Below, in pieces: positions 1-8,348 of a DNA stretch of 64,000 nucleotides. The notes beneath the pieces are model-generated. The model was not told where the DNA came from and did no database searches. It saw only the letters and a list, made by a program, of their open reading frames with translations. A program made the translations under genes and the position numbers. How positions within the stretch are numbered: the stretch's first letter is position 1; every line of letters starts with the position of its first letter. This DNA comes from Elusimicrobium minutum Pei191 (GTDB lineage: Bacteria; Elusimicrobiota; Elusimicrobia; Elusimicrobiales; Elusimicrobiaceae): the NCBI RefSeq assembly GCF_000020145.1, contig NC_010644.1:1579563-1643562 (forward strand). Direction: 5' to 3'.

Positions 1-2
1 GC

Positions 3-716
3 CCTACAGTTTACGGAGGGCTTACTTCTTTTAACGCGGTAACAATGGCGTCAAGAATTACCTCAAAAGGCGAAGTAAAAGCAATGGTAACCGCGCCCAT
101 ATCAAAAGAAAGCTGGAACATGGCGGGCGTTAAATATACGGGGCATACTGATTTTTTAAAAGAGTTCTCCCGCATTGACCATGTTTTAATGATGTTTACA
201 ACAAACAAACTTACCGTGGGGCTGGTTTCCGAACACGCGGCTATAAAAGATTTATCTAAAGAAATAACTTCTAAGAAAATTATTCACGCCGCGCAGCTTT
301 TAAATAATTTTTTAATTAGCAACAGCGTAAAAAAACCAAGGATAGGCGTTTCCGCCGTTAATCCACACGCAGGGGATGGCGGCAAACTGGGAATGGAAGA
401 AAAAGAAATAATAGCGCCCGCTTTAAGCGTTTTAAAAAAAGAAAATTTTAATATCTTAGGCCCCATGCCTGTCGACGCGCTTTGGACAAAATATACAAAA
501 GGAGCTTATGACGGAATTTTGTGTATGTATCACGACCAGGCTCTTTTAGGCCTTAAACTTTGCGCGCAAGAGCCTATTGTACACCTTACTTACGGGCTTC
601 CTTTTATAAGAACAAGCCCCACTCACGGCACAGCCTTTGACATAGCCGGCAAAAACGAGGCTGACCCAAGCAGCATGATATCGGCAATTTTATACGCTGT
701 TTCACATATTAAATAA
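3..716 (+). CDS. pdxA: 4-hydroxythreonine-4-phosphate dehydrogenase, C-terminal part (5' end outside window)
   Basis: This enzyme oxidises 4-phosphohydroxy-L-threonine in the DXP-dependent pyridoxal 5'-phosphate pathway, in the cytoplasm as a metal-dependent dimer. The reading frame is open to the window edge, so the visible 237 codons are roughly the C-terminal two thirds of a family normally about 330 residues long. Visible signatures are TAPISKE, GHTDFL (metal-ligand His), NPHAGDGG, MYHDQ (second metal-ligand His) and TSPTHGTAFDIAG. The internal ATG at 45 is not the real start, because the conserved sequence continues upstream of it. A hairpin terminator follows directly, so this is the end of a transcription unit. 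Confidence 0.95.
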   Translation, partial: PTVYGGLTSFNAVTMASRITSKGEVKAMVTAPISKESWNMAGVKYTGHTDFLKEFSRIDHVLMMFTTNKLTVGLVSEHAAIKDLSKEITSKKIIHAAQLLNNFLISNSVKKPRIGVSAVNPHAGDGGKLGMEEKEIIAPALSVLKKENFNILGPMPVDALWTKYTKGAYDGILCMYHDQALLGLKLCAQEPIVHLTYGLPFIRTSPTHGTAFDIAGKNEADPSSMISAILYAVSHIK

Positions 717-717
717 C

Positions 718-745
718 AAAAAGCCGCTTTAAAAAAGCGGCTTTT
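718..745 (+). terminator. Rho-independent terminator after pdxA
   Basis: The stem AAGCCGCTTT/AAAGCGGCTT with a short A loop is followed by a T run, starting 2 nt after the pdxA stop. Confidence 0.85.
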
Positions 746-802
746 CTCAGCTATCATCTTAATATTTGGCAAAAACAAAATAATAATTACATTTTTATTA
801 TT

Positions 803-808
803 TATAAT
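803..808 (+). promoter_or_regulatory. -10 box 6 nt before the ankyrin gene ATG
   Basis: A perfect TATAAT ends 6 nt before the ATG at 815. No Shine-Dalgarno sequence lies between them. A transcript from this box would start at or next to the ATG. No good -35 hexamer is visible. Confidence 0.5.
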
Positions 809-814
809 ATAAAC

Positions 815-1270
815 ATGTTTATAAATTTATTAAAAAATATAACTCCCGTAAAAATACGCGCGCTTATAGGCACGGCGTGGGTTATCCCGTGGGTATACCT
901 TGCCGTAAAAGGCAACTCTTTAGTGCGCGACGGTTACGTGCTTGAATATATAGAACAGGGCAATATAAAAAAACTTTATAAGTTTCTTACAAAAAAAACA
1001 AAAAATAAAATCAATAAATTTTACTATAAGGTAGTAGACGTTCACACTTATGAGCGGCACACCCTTCTTACCGCCGCCATAAAAGCTGACCAAATTGAAA
1101 TAGTAAAATTTTTGCTAGGGTTCCCCTCAATAGACATTAACAAAAAATATGTTTTTAGCGAATCATCGCATAACCATAGGGAATATACCCCGTTAGAATA
1201 TGCGACTAAAACACATAAACCTAAAATAGTTCAATTATTAAAAGATTTTTCCGAAGGAAGAAGAATTTAA
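815..1270 (+). CDS. Ankyrin-repeat protein with N-terminal hydrophobic segment
   Basis: A 151-residue protein of unknown function. Residues about 12-32 are hydrophobic (VIPWVYLAV) and could be a membrane anchor or an uncleaved signal. The rest resembles one to two ankyrin repeats: HTLLTAAIKADQIEIVKFLL followed by YTPLEYATKTHKPKIVQLL, with the usual T-LH/A-A---N---IV--LL spacing. Ankyrin repeats mediate protein binding; nothing shows the partner. It is a single-gene unit with its own -10 box and terminator. The large AT-rich gap between the two repeats is filled by a His/Ser-rich insertion (SESSHNHRE). Confidence 0.7.
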   Translation: MFINLLKNITPVKIRALIGTAWVIPWVYLAVKGNSLVRDGYVLEYIEQGNIKKLYKFLTKKTKNKINKFYYKVVDVHTYERHTLLTAAIKADQIEIVKFLLGFPSIDINKKYVFSESSHNHREYTPLEYATKTHKPKIVQLLKDFSEGRRI

Positions 1271-1312
1271 ATTGCCGTAAATATTTTTAATTTATAAAAA
1301 ATATAATTTAAC

Positions 1313-1347
1313 AAAACTCCCCCGGCTCACACCCGAGGAGTTTTTTA
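1313..1347 (+). terminator. Terminator after the ankyrin gene; left end of an intergenic repeat copy
   Basis: The stem AAACTCC-CCGG / CCG-AGGAGTTT is followed by T6. It also forms the left end of repeat copy A. Confidence 0.75.
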
Positions 1348-1475
1348 TTTCAAAGCTTTGGTTTGCCATTTCACTCAACAACAAATGGCAATGCCTCCGC
1401 CTTGCTGCTGCGGAAGGGTTGTGGAATAAGGATGCTATCTATCCTCCGGTTTAAACGGCGGGTGTTCATTACCCT
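1313..1475. repeat. Dispersed intergenic repeat, copy A
   Basis: After the terminator hairpin come the blocks CAACAACAAATGGCAA, CCTCCGCC, GGGTTGTGGAATAA and CTATCTATCCTCCGG. Imperfect versions of these recur in the same order near 49.9-50.06 kb and 56.45-56.66 kb, and in shortened form near 18.02-18.12 kb. All four copies lie between convergent genes. No open reading frame of note is inside. Confidence 0.6.
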
Positions 1476-1521
1476 CATAAAAAAGCCATTTTTTGTTAAA
1501 TTTTAATATAAACTTTAACGT

Positions 1522-1555
1522 AAAAAAGCCCCGCCATAAGGCAGGGCTTTTTATT
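1522..1555 (-). terminator. Terminator after etfA
   Basis: A GC-rich stem (AGCCCTGCC/GGCGGGGCT, one mismatch) with T6 on the minus strand lies just downstream of the etfA stop. Confidence 0.8.
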
Positions 1556-1562
1556 TTTAATG

Positions 1563-2756
1563 CTATTTTGATTTTTTAACTTCCTCGATAACTTTGGGAA
1601 GTATTTGGGAAGCGTCGCCGACAATACCAAACTTGCAAACGTTAAATATAGGCGCCCTGGGGTCTTTATTAACGGCGATAATAGTGTCTGACCCGTCCAT
1701 GCCCACAATATGCTGAACCGCGCCGCTTATGCCGCACGCCACATAAAGTTTAGGCCTAACGGTTACGCCGCTTTGACCGACTTGTTTTTCTTTGGGAACG
1801 AAGCCCATGTCAACGGCCGCACGGCTTGCGCCTACTGCGCCGCCGAGTTCATTAGCTAAGTCTTTAAGCATAGTAAAACCGTTACTGTCTTTTACGCCGC
1901 GTCCGCCGGAAATAATAACTTCGGCTTCGTCAAGCTTTTCCATACCGTGAACGTCATCAATATGTTTATTTAAAATCTTAACTCTTGCCGCTTTGGGATT
2001 GATAGCGATACTTTCCTCAATTACCGCGGCGGAAAAACCGGGTTTTAAAATTTCTTTTTTCATGACATTAGGTCTTACCGTAGCCATTTGCGGGCGGTGG
2101 TTAGGCGTTAAAATATCGGCCATAATATTACCGCCGAAAGCGGGCCTTGTTTGAACAAGGTTGCGGTCCGCGTTAACGGAAAGGCCTGTACAGTCAGCCG
2201 TTAAGCCTACATGTATTTCCGCCGCTACTCTAGGCGATAAATCCCTTCCTATAAATGTTGAAGGATATAAAACTATGCTGGGTTTATATTTATTAATTAA
2301 ATTAATCATGGCAGAAGCGTAAGCGTCCGTATTATAATCTTTATATCCGGGCGCGTTAACGGAGTAAATTTTATCCGCCCCGTAAGAGGATATTTCCGCA
2401 AAACCGCTTTGCATATCGCTGCCTATTACAACGGCGCAAAGTTCTTCGCCTAAAGTGTTGGCGAGCTCACGGCCTTTGGTTAAAAGCTCATAACCTACAG
2501 GGCGTATTTTGCAAACGCCCTTGTCTTCAATAACTTCCATAAAAACCCACACGCCTTTATAAGCCGTTATATCGGCCTTGACCGCTGTTTGGGAAGGCAT
2601 TGAAATACATTTAACGGGACATTCCGGTATACAGGCGCCGCAAAGCGTACAGGCGGAGTTTACTACCGCTTTTTTGCCATCCATGCTCAAAGCGCCAAAA
2701 GGACATATGCGCACGCATTTAGTACAACCTATACAATTTGAACCTATGTTAATCAT
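1563..2756 (-). CDS. etfA: Electron transfer flavoprotein alpha subunit with N-terminal 2[4Fe-4S] ferredoxin domain
   Basis: The alpha subunit of an ETF heterodimer that passes electrons to or from the acyl-CoA dehydrogenase encoded upstream. Residues 1-50 form a bacterial ferredoxin domain with two cysteine clusters (C8, C11, C14, C18; C36, C39, C42, C46). Residues about 65-260 are the ETF N-terminal domain. The C-terminal FAD-binding domain carries the family signature (ACGISGAVQH, INVCKFGIVGD-like end). At 397 residues it is longer than a plain EtfA (about 320) because of the ferredoxin domain. Such fusions are known in electron-bifurcating complexes such as caffeyl-CoA reductase CarE. It overlaps etfB by 4 nt, so translation is probably coupled. 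Confidence 0.93.
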   Translation of the reverse strand: MINIGSNCIGCTKCVRICPFGALSMDGKKAVVNSACTLCGACIPECPVKCISMPSQTAVKADITAYKGVWVFMEVIEDKGVCKIRPVGYELLTKGRELANTLGEELCAVVIGSDMQSGFAEISSYGADKIYSVNAPGYKDYNTDAYASAMINLINKYKPSIVLYPSTFIGRDLSPRVAAEIHVGLTADCTGLSVNADRNLVQTRPAFGGNIMADILTPNHRPQMATVRPNVMKKEILKPGFSAAVIEESIAINPKAARVKILNKHIDDVHGMEKLDEAEVIISGGRGVKDSNGFTMLKDLANELGGAVGASRAAVDMGFVPKEKQVGQSGVTVRPKLYVACGISGAVQHIVGMDGSDTIIAVNKDPRAPIFNVCKFGIVGDASQILPKVIEEVKKSK

Positions 2757-3541
2757 TTAATCAAATTCTCCTTCTTTAAAATTTCCACAATTTTTGTGGC
2801 AAGCTCAGCGGGCGAACCGGAATAGATTTCACCTTTTTCCCTTGCCGGCGGCGGGAATATGCGGCCTACGCGCGTGGGGCTTCCTTCTAAACCGAGTTTG
2901 GCCAGATCGGCATTAACGTCAGCCGCTGTCCAGGTTTCGGTTTGTTTATCCTGCGCGTGGAAAGCCGCTAAGAAAGACGGATATTTTGCTTTATAATCAT
3001 GAGGCATTGTTGTTGTAATAAGAGCGGGCAAAGAGGCTTCCATCATTTGATGTCCGCCGTCAATAAGTTTTTTAACTAAAACTTTTGTGCCGTCGCTGTC
3101 GACTTCCGTGCAAAATGTTATTTGGGGAATATCTAAGTGATAGGCGATACCTGGGCCAGTTTGGGCTGTGTCGCCGTCAATAGCCATCTGCCCGCAGATG
3201 ATTAAATCCGCAGGGCCGATTTTTTTAATTGCCTGGGCCAAAGCGTAAGAAGTTGCCCATGTGTCCGACCCGGCGAAAGCCCTGTCAGAAAGTAAAATGC
3301 CTCTGTCAGCGCCTAAAGCTAACGCTAAACGTATAACGGCTATAGCCTGCGCGGGCCCCATGGATAAAACAGTTATTTTAGCGCCTGTTTTGGCCTTAAT
3401 TTCCAAAGCTCTTTCAAGAGCGTAGTGGTCGTAAGGGTTAAGAATGCTGGGCACGCCAGCGCGTATTAATGTGCCTGTTTTAGGATCAACTTTTACCTGG
3501 GTTGAGTCCGGCACTTGTTTTATACATACAACTATGTTCAT
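2753..3541 (-). CDS. etfB: Electron transfer flavoprotein beta subunit
   Basis: The beta subunit of the ETF, 262 residues, with the usual family start (MNIVVCIKQVPD). The loop near residue 125 reads GQMAIDGDTAQTGP. The DGDT-Q-GP form is typical of bifurcating ETFs, which bind a second FAD there, whereas classical AMP-binding ETFs have a different loop. It lies 12 nt downstream of the dehydrogenase gene, with a GGGAGAA ribosome site, and overlaps etfA. The likely role is to link ferredoxin, NADH and an enoyl/acyl-CoA couple. The bifurcating role is inferred from the loop and from the ferredoxin domain on EtfA. Confidence 0.93.
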   Translation of the reverse strand: MNIVVCIKQVPDSTQVKVDPKTGTLIRAGVPSILNPYDHYALERALEIKAKTGAKITVLSMGPAQAIAVIRLALALGADRGILLSDRAFAGSDTWATSYALAQAIKKIGPADLIICGQMAIDGDTAQTGPGIAYHLDIPQITFCTEVDSDGTKVLVKKLIDGGHQMMEASLPALITTTMPHDYKAKYPSFLAAFHAQDKQTETWTAADVNADLAKLGLEGSPTRVGRIFPPPAREKGEIYSGSPAELATKIVEILKKENLIK

Positions 3542-3553
3542 TATTCTTCTCCC

Positions 3554-5197
3554 TTATTTTTTGAAAATTTCTTTTAATTTAGCTGACACAATGTCGCTGT
3601 CTTCAATAGTGCCGCGCATTTTGTCTTCTATCTCTACAAGGTTTACGTCCTGGCTTAACTGGGCGGCATTACCCGTGCCCGCGCCAATAACGTATTTTAA
3701 ACCTCTTGTGGCGATATCAAAGGCGCATTCCCTGCCCAACACACGAGACATTGCCTGCAATGTGCCGATATCAAAGCGGCTGCCTTCGGTAACAATGCCT
3801 TCGGCGCAGCGTTTAACAAAAACGGCGGCTACTTCCGCGTTAGCTATAAGTTCGCCGAGTTTGAATGTTATAAATTGGTGGCGTGTAAGTTTTTGCAGTC
3901 TGCATTCTTCCAAAACTTTGGCAAGAGCTTTAAGCCCCAAAGCCATGCTGTCAGCACCCACATTTGGGTTTTTGGCGTGGGCTGCTTCAAGCTGGGCCGC
4001 CATATCAATATAGTATTGCCCGCGGCTCTTTAAATGTTCCTGCCAGCGGCCTCTGTAAATAGTCATTTCCATGACTTCATTTGTGCCTTCATAAATCATG
4101 GTAATTTTTACGTCGCGTTTAATTTTTTCAACGGAAAATTCTTTTGTATAACCAAATCCGCCTAAAGCCTGTATAGCGTGTTCAGCGGCGTTATTGCCTT
4201 CTTCGGTAGCGTAATATTTTGCTATGGCGCCTTCCGTGGCGAAGCCGTGGTTATTATCATCAAGCATTTTAGCGGTATTGTCAATAAAAGCCCTGGCCGC
4301 CTCAAACCTGATATAATGCGGGGTGATAAGCTTAAGCATATAGCCTTGTTTATCAACCAACGGGCCGCCCGCCTGTATACGCTGCTGAGCGTAATGGATT
4401 GCGGTTTCAGTCGCTTCTTCACCGGCGCCTAAACCAAAAGCGGCAACCATTAAACGGGTATAACCGAAAACAGCCTGCGCCTGCAATAAGCCCTGTCCTT
4501 CTTTAAGGCCTATTAAATTTTCAACGGGAACGTAAACATCGTCAAAAGATAAGCCTGCCGTATTAGAAAGCCTTATACCGTGTTTGTCTTCGTGAGCGTC
4601 TGAGGTAAAACCGGGAGTGTTTTTTTCAACAATAAACCAGGAAGGCCCGCCGGGAGCGATAGCAAGAACAGTGTAAATATCAGCCACGCCGCCGTTTGAA
4701 ATCCACATTTTGCTGCCCGTAATTTTATAACCTTTTAAAGTACCGTCGGGGTTAAGCACGTGTTCTGCGCGAGTTCTTAAAGAAACAAGGTCGCTGCCAG
4801 CATCGGCTTCAGTGGCGCCGTAAGCTACCAAAAGCTGTTCTTTGGCTATTTTGCCGAACCACTTTGCTTTTTGCGCTTCGGTACCGCCTACGTTAAGCGG
4901 GTCGGAACCTAAAAAAGTGGCAAATACGGAAGTGGCTATGCCAAGATCGATTCTGGCAAGTTCTTCACAAACTCTGTAAATATCGGTAGTGCTGCCGGCT
5001 AAACCGCCGTATTCTATGGGAATAAGTAAAAGGTGAACTCCTAAAATTTTAGGGTCATACATCTCTTTTAAAAGAGGCAGGGGAATTTCGTTTTTCGCGT
5101 CGTGTTCTCTAATAAAGTTAAACGAAATATTGTCTTTGGCGTAATGTCTTAAGCTGTCTAACATCAAATTACGTGTTGTGACGTCTATTTTTGCCAT
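3554..5197 (-). CDS. Acyl-CoA dehydrogenase, long form with C-terminal extension
   Basis: A flavin-dependent acyl-CoA dehydrogenase or enoyl-CoA reductase. The N-terminal and middle domains carry YGATEADAGSD (FAD/substrate loop) and MWISNGG. MIYEGTNEVM near residue 370 includes the glutamate that serves as catalytic base in this family. The protein is 547 residues, about 160 longer than butyryl-CoA dehydrogenase. The extra C-terminal helical domain is seen in a subgroup of larger bacterial acyl-CoA dehydrogenases. It is first in the operon with etfB and etfA and has a GGAG ribosome site. The acyl substrate cannot be read from sequence. With the ETF genes it probably forms one cytoplasmic complex for electron disposal during fermentation. 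Confidence 0.92.
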   Translation of the reverse strand: MAKIDVTTRNLMLDSLRHYAKDNISFNFIREHDAKNEIPLPLLKEMYDPKILGVHLLLIPIEYGGLAGSTTDIYRVCEELARIDLGIATSVFATFLGSDPLNVGGTEAQKAKWFGKIAKEQLLVAYGATEADAGSDLVSLRTRAEHVLNPDGTLKGYKITGSKMWISNGGVADIYTVLAIAPGGPSWFIVEKNTPGFTSDAHEDKHGIRLSNTAGLSFDDVYVPVENLIGLKEGQGLLQAQAVFGYTRLMVAAFGLGAGEEATETAIHYAQQRIQAGGPLVDKQGYMLKLITPHYIRFEAARAFIDNTAKMLDDNNHGFATEGAIAKYYATEEGNNAAEHAIQALGGFGYTKEFSVEKIKRDVKITMIYEGTNEVMEMTIYRGRWQEHLKSRGQYYIDMAAQLEAAHAKNPNVGADSMALGLKALAKVLEECRLQKLTRHQFITFKLGELIANAEVAAVFVKRCAEGIVTEGSRFDIGTLQAMSRVLGRECAFDIATRGLKYVIGAGTGNAAQLSQDVNLVEIEDKMRGTIEDSDIVSAKLKEIFKK

Positions 5198-5417
5198 TAT
5201 CTTTCTCCGTATAATTTAAATAAAATACAGCATTTTTCTTTACCGGCGGCTTGCTAGCCCCGCGGCAAAATAAAATACCGTATTTTGGTACCTTTATATT
5301 TTATCATTTTGGGATAAAGGAAGATAATTTTTTAGGCAGGACTAACTATTAAAGCAATCTTTACGGTTCCGCGAAAACCACAAGTTATATTAAAAACACC
5401 TGGTAAATTCCGGGTAG

Positions 5418-5912
5418 TTAATTCGCAATTGTGTAATATGTCCAAGAACCGGTCTTTTGCCTTTCCTTACCGCCAAGAGTTTTACACAATTTTTCCGCGT
5501 TATCTTTATTAAGTTCGGCAAGGCAAATAATTTCGTTTGTGTTGGCATTAAAACATATTTCATATATTACGCTTTGCGGGCTTGTGCCCATAGTGCTTCT
5601 TATGCAAGTTATGGAAGTCTCTCTTGTGTCATAATCCCAATATTTTGCCCGGGCGTTATAGGATGTGGTATATGTAACGCCTGAAAGTTCTATATCAAGA
5701 TCTTCAAACTTAGGCCTGTTGGTTGCTGATATCGCGCCATTTTGCAGCATCCATCTTTGTATGGCGCTGTTTAATGCTTTACCATTGACAAACGCTTCCG
5801 TCGCGCGGGCTTTTGCCACAGCGCTATTATACTGGGGCAAAGCTATTGCGGCAAGTATGCCTATTATTAAAACTACAACCAACAATTCTATTAATGTAAA
5901 ACCTTTTTTCAT
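5418..5912 (-). CDS. Type IV pilin-like protein (copy 1)
   Basis: A 164-residue prepilin with a class III leader MKKG cleaved before F, a Glu at mature position 5, and a hydrophobic N-terminal helix ending in ALPQY. The globular part has the family blocks KFEDLDIELSG (about residue 70) and AEKLCKTLGG near the C terminus; a cysteine pair (ICLAE / LCKTLGG) could form the D-loop disulfide. It follows copy 2 by 32 nt on the same strand with no terminator between, so the two may be co-transcribed. The 84 coding bases for the first 28 residues differ from copy 2 at 6 positions, all silent. No pilus assembly genes are in the window. Confidence 0.93.
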   Translation of the reverse strand: MKKGFTLIELLVVVLIIGILAAIALPQYNSAVAKARATEAFVNGKALNSAIQRWMLQNGAISATNRPKFEDLDIELSGVTYTTSYNARAKYWDYDTRETSITCIRSTMGTSPQSVIYEICFNANTNEIICLAELNKDNAEKLCKTLGGKERQKTGSWTYYTIAN

Positions 5913-5944
5913 ATTTATTACTAATCCCGCTCAAAACATATAAA

Positions 5945-6421
5945 CTATAACTGATAACATGTAGCCGATGTTGTACTGGAAAAACAAGCCCCCATGGCTA
6001 TACCGCCCAAAGACTGGCAAAGTTTTTGGCCTTCCTCCGAATATCCTATACAAACCCTGCCGTATGTGTCGTGTATTGTAAGCGAATATTTTGTGCTCAT
6101 AGGCAACCTGTTAGCGGCGATATGGTCGGATAAAAAAGCGTAGCTGAAATTTTTTGTATTTTTTCTGTTAACTCCGCTGGTTGTTGTATCGGTCCCCGGT
6201 ATTTCAATTTCTAAAACTTCAAAAGATCCCGCGGCATTTTGGTCCGCAATAGCTAACCGATACATCTTTAATGCGGTATCCATAGCTTTTAAATTTACCC
6301 AGGCTTCCGCCGTGCGGGATTTTTCAACAGTTTTTGTATACTGCGGCAAAGCTATCGCCGCAAGTATGCCTATAATTAAAACGACAACCAATAATTCTAT
6401 TAATGTAAAACCTTTTTTCAT
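5945..6421 (-). CDS. Type IV pilin-like protein (copy 2)
   Basis: A 158-residue prepilin with the same first 28 residues as the other copies (MKKG leader, FTLIE, ending ALPQY). Next comes KSRTAEAWVNLKAMDTAL, the block FEVLEIEIPG, and the C-terminal GQKLCQSLGG with an extra ACFSSTTSATCYQL tail holding two more cysteines. It lies downstream of rplA but behind the rplA terminator, so it probably has its own promoter; TATACT on the minus strand near 6450 is a candidate. A GGGGAT ribosome site precedes the ATG. Confidence 0.93.
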   Translation of the reverse strand: MKKGFTLIELLVVVLIIGILAAIALPQYTKTVEKSRTAEAWVNLKAMDTALKMYRLAIADQNAAGSFEVLEIEIPGTDTTTSGVNRKNTKNFSYAFLSDHIAANRLPMSTKYSLTIHDTYGRVCIGYSEEGQKLCQSLGGIAMGACFSSTTSATCYQL

Positions 6422-6455
6422 ATTTATCCCCGAAAGGCTATCTTAGAAAGTATAT

Positions 6456-6489
6456 AAAAAAAAGCGCCTTTTAAAAAGGCGCTTTTTTA
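6456..6489 (-). terminator. Terminator after rplA
   Basis: A perfect stem AAGCGCCTTTT/AAAAGGCGCTT with a T run on the minus strand, 16 nt past the rplA stop. Confidence 0.88.
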
Positions 6490-6504
6490 TGCAAAAGAGT
6501 TTAC

Positions 6505-7185
6505 TTAAATTTTGTTTCCGTCCACTCTTACACCGGGACCCATTGTTGAGCTTAAGCTGATGCTCTTAACATACTGGCCTTTAGCGGTGGTGGGTTTAAT
6601 TCTAAGAATTGTATCAATAATAGCTTTAGCGTTTTGCGCTAATTTATCAGCGTCAAAAGAAGCTTTACCTACTATTGTATGAACAATACCGTAAGCGTCG
6701 GCTTTAAATTCGATTCTGCCCGCTTTCAATTCTGAAATAGCTTTTGCAAGATCAAATGTAACCGTTCCGCTTTTCGGGTTAGGCATTAAACCGCGGGGGC
6801 CTAAAACTTTTGCCGCTTTGGATAAGTCTTTCATTGTATCAGGCGTGGCTAATAAAACGTCAAAATTGATAACGCCTTTCATAACGTCTTCAATAATATC
6901 GTCTCCGCCTACGAGATCAGCGCCTGCTTCCTGCGCTTCTTTCGCTTTTTCGCCTTTAGCTACTACGGCTATTTTTTTGGTTTTACCGGTGCCATTGGGA
7001 AGCACTACCGTGCTTCTTACCTGCTGGTCCGCTTTTCTTGTGTCAATACCCAACGCAATGTGAAGTTCAACCGTTTCGTCAAACTTTGCTTTAGCGTTTT
7101 CTTTTACTAATGCGGCCGCTTCAGAAACTGAATAAAGTTTCTTAACGTCAATATTTTTTCTGGCCGCGTCAATTCTTTTTGCCAT
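6505..7185 (-). CDS. rplA: 50S ribosomal protein L1
   Basis: L1 forms the mobile stalk that handles the E-site tRNA and in many bacteria represses its own operon. At 226 residues it has the usual length, with family motifs GPRGLMPNPKSGTVT and VDTRKADQ-type N-terminal residues (GIDTRKADQQVRSTVVLPNGTGK). A strong AAGGAG ribosome site precedes the ATG. It is the last gene of a rpmG-trnW-secE-nusG-lipoprotein-rplK-rplA run. In most bacteria rplJ, rplL and rpoBC follow; here a terminator and two pilins follow. Confidence 0.98.
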   Translation of the reverse strand: MAKRIDAARKNIDVKKLYSVSEAAALVKENAKAKFDETVELHIALGIDTRKADQQVRSTVVLPNGTGKTKKIAVVAKGEKAKEAQEAGADLVGGDDIIEDVMKGVINFDVLLATPDTMKDLSKAAKVLGPRGLMPNPKSGTVTFDLAKAISELKAGRIEFKADAYGIVHTIVGKASFDADKLAQNAKAIIDTILRIKPTTAKGQYVKSISLSSTMGPGVRVDGNKI

Positions 7186-7250
7186 ATTTTCTCCTTATTA
7201 AAGGTCTAACGAAGTATTTCTACCTCTTCCTCTGCTCCGCGTAACGGAGA

Positions 7251-7685
7251 TTAACCTGCTATATCCACACCCATGCTTCTTGCCGTGCCTTTAACCATTT
7301 CAGCCGCTTGTTTAACGTCTTTTGTGTTAAGGTCGGGAAGTTTTTCCGCGGCGATTTCTTCACATTGTTTTTGTGTAAGTTTGCCGACTTTGTCTTTATG
7401 GGGTGTTCCTGAGCCTTTGGCAATGCCTAATTTTTTAATGATAAGCGTGGCCATAGGCGGTGTTTTTGTAATGAAAGAGAAAGATCTGTCTTCATAAACT
7501 GTTATGACTACAGGAATCTTAATCCCTTTTTCTGCTTTTGCGGTTTTAGCGTTAAACTGCTTGCAGAATTCCATGATGTTAACACCATGCTGGCCCAATG
7601 CGGGACCAACCGGGGGTGCGGGGTTAGCCGCGCCTGCGGGAATTTGCAGTTTAATATAACCTTTTATTTTCTTCTCTTTTGCCAT
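7251..7685 (-). CDS. rplK: 50S ribosomal protein L11
   Basis: L11 binds 23S rRNA in the GTPase-associated centre and is needed for stringent signalling by ribosome-bound Rel enzymes. It is 144 residues, with [25 protein letters not shown] N-terminal rRNA/thiostrepton-region residues and a standard C-terminal RNA-binding domain ending in ARSMGVDI. The gene is separated from rplA by 65 nt and from the upstream lipoprotein gene by 39 nt. Confidence 0.98.
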   Translation of the reverse strand: MAKEKKIKGYIKLQIPAGAANPAPPVGPALGQHGVNIMEFCKQFNAKTAKAEKGIKIPVVITVYEDRSFSFITKTPPMATLIIKKLGIAKGSGTPHKDKVGKLTQKQCEEIAAEKLPDLNTKDVKQAAEMVKGTARSMGVDIAG

Positions 7686-7724
7686 ATTATTTAACTGACT
7701 CCTTAATTACTACTTCAAATTTTG

Positions 7725-8336
7725 TTACGGAAGCGCCGTTCTGTAATAACCCAAAGAATCCGCTTCCGCTTCCGTTAAATCTTTGCCCGATAAAAAGCCG
7801 CATATCGATATAAACGCGTCATTATCTTTAGATTCGCAAACTTTACGCATTTGCGCGTTATCATAATTTTTAGCGTAAGGTGCGGTAAAGTGTATTCTGT
7901 ATACATCATTACCGTCAATCTTTCTTACCATGGCCGGGCCGTCCGAGTAAATCTCGGTTTTAAAACCCGTTAAATCGTAAAATTCACCCAAATCTTTTAC
8001 TCTGGTTGGCGCCCTTCCTTTACTTTTATGGTAAGAAACAGCGTCAAGCAGCATTAAATCAACCTTTGAATAAGCGGCTAAAGCCAAATCTCTTTCATGC
8101 GCGGAAGCCGCAATAACTTTTTTTACCTCAACAATGGGTTCGGCCTTTTCCGCGTCTAACGCAGACTGCTCGTCGGCTTTTAATTCTTTAATTTCGTTTT
8201 CAAGAGCTTCTATTTTAGCGTTTAAAGCAACAATTTCACTTTTTAAAGTCTGCGAGGCGGAGTCGTCCGTCTTGTATAAATTTATACAACCGCCTAAAAA
8301 CAAACTTAATGCTAAAACCGCCGTTAATTTCTTCAT
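7725..8336 (-). CDS. Lipoprotein with coiled coil, inserted between nusG and rplK
   Basis: A 203-residue predicted lipoprotein not recognised as a named family. It has a signal peptide and lipobox LGGC (lipidated Cys about residue 17), then a heptad-like coiled coil (residues about 28-65, rich in K/E/L), then a mixed domain. The C-terminal domain recalls the pilin head of this genome: a helix (KVDLMLLDAVSYHKSKG), a stretch VKDLGEF where pilins have F-DLDIE, and a late cysteine block CESKDNDAFISICGFLSG followed by YYRTAL. This likeness is weak and inferred by eye. It starts 12 nt after nusG and ends 39 nt before rplK, so it sits inside an otherwise conserved translation operon. Confidence 0.8.
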   Translation of the reverse strand: MKKLTAVLALSLFLGGCINLYKTDDSASQTLKSEIVALNAKIEALENEIKELKADEQSALDAEKAEPIVEVKKVIAASAHERDLALAAYSKVDLMLLDAVSYHKSKGRAPTRVKDLGEFYDLTGFKTEIYSDGPAMVRKIDGNDVYRIHFTAPYAKNYDNAQMRKVCESKDNDAFISICGFLSGKDLTEAEADSLGYYRTALP

Positions 8337-8348
8337 AAAAACCTTAAA

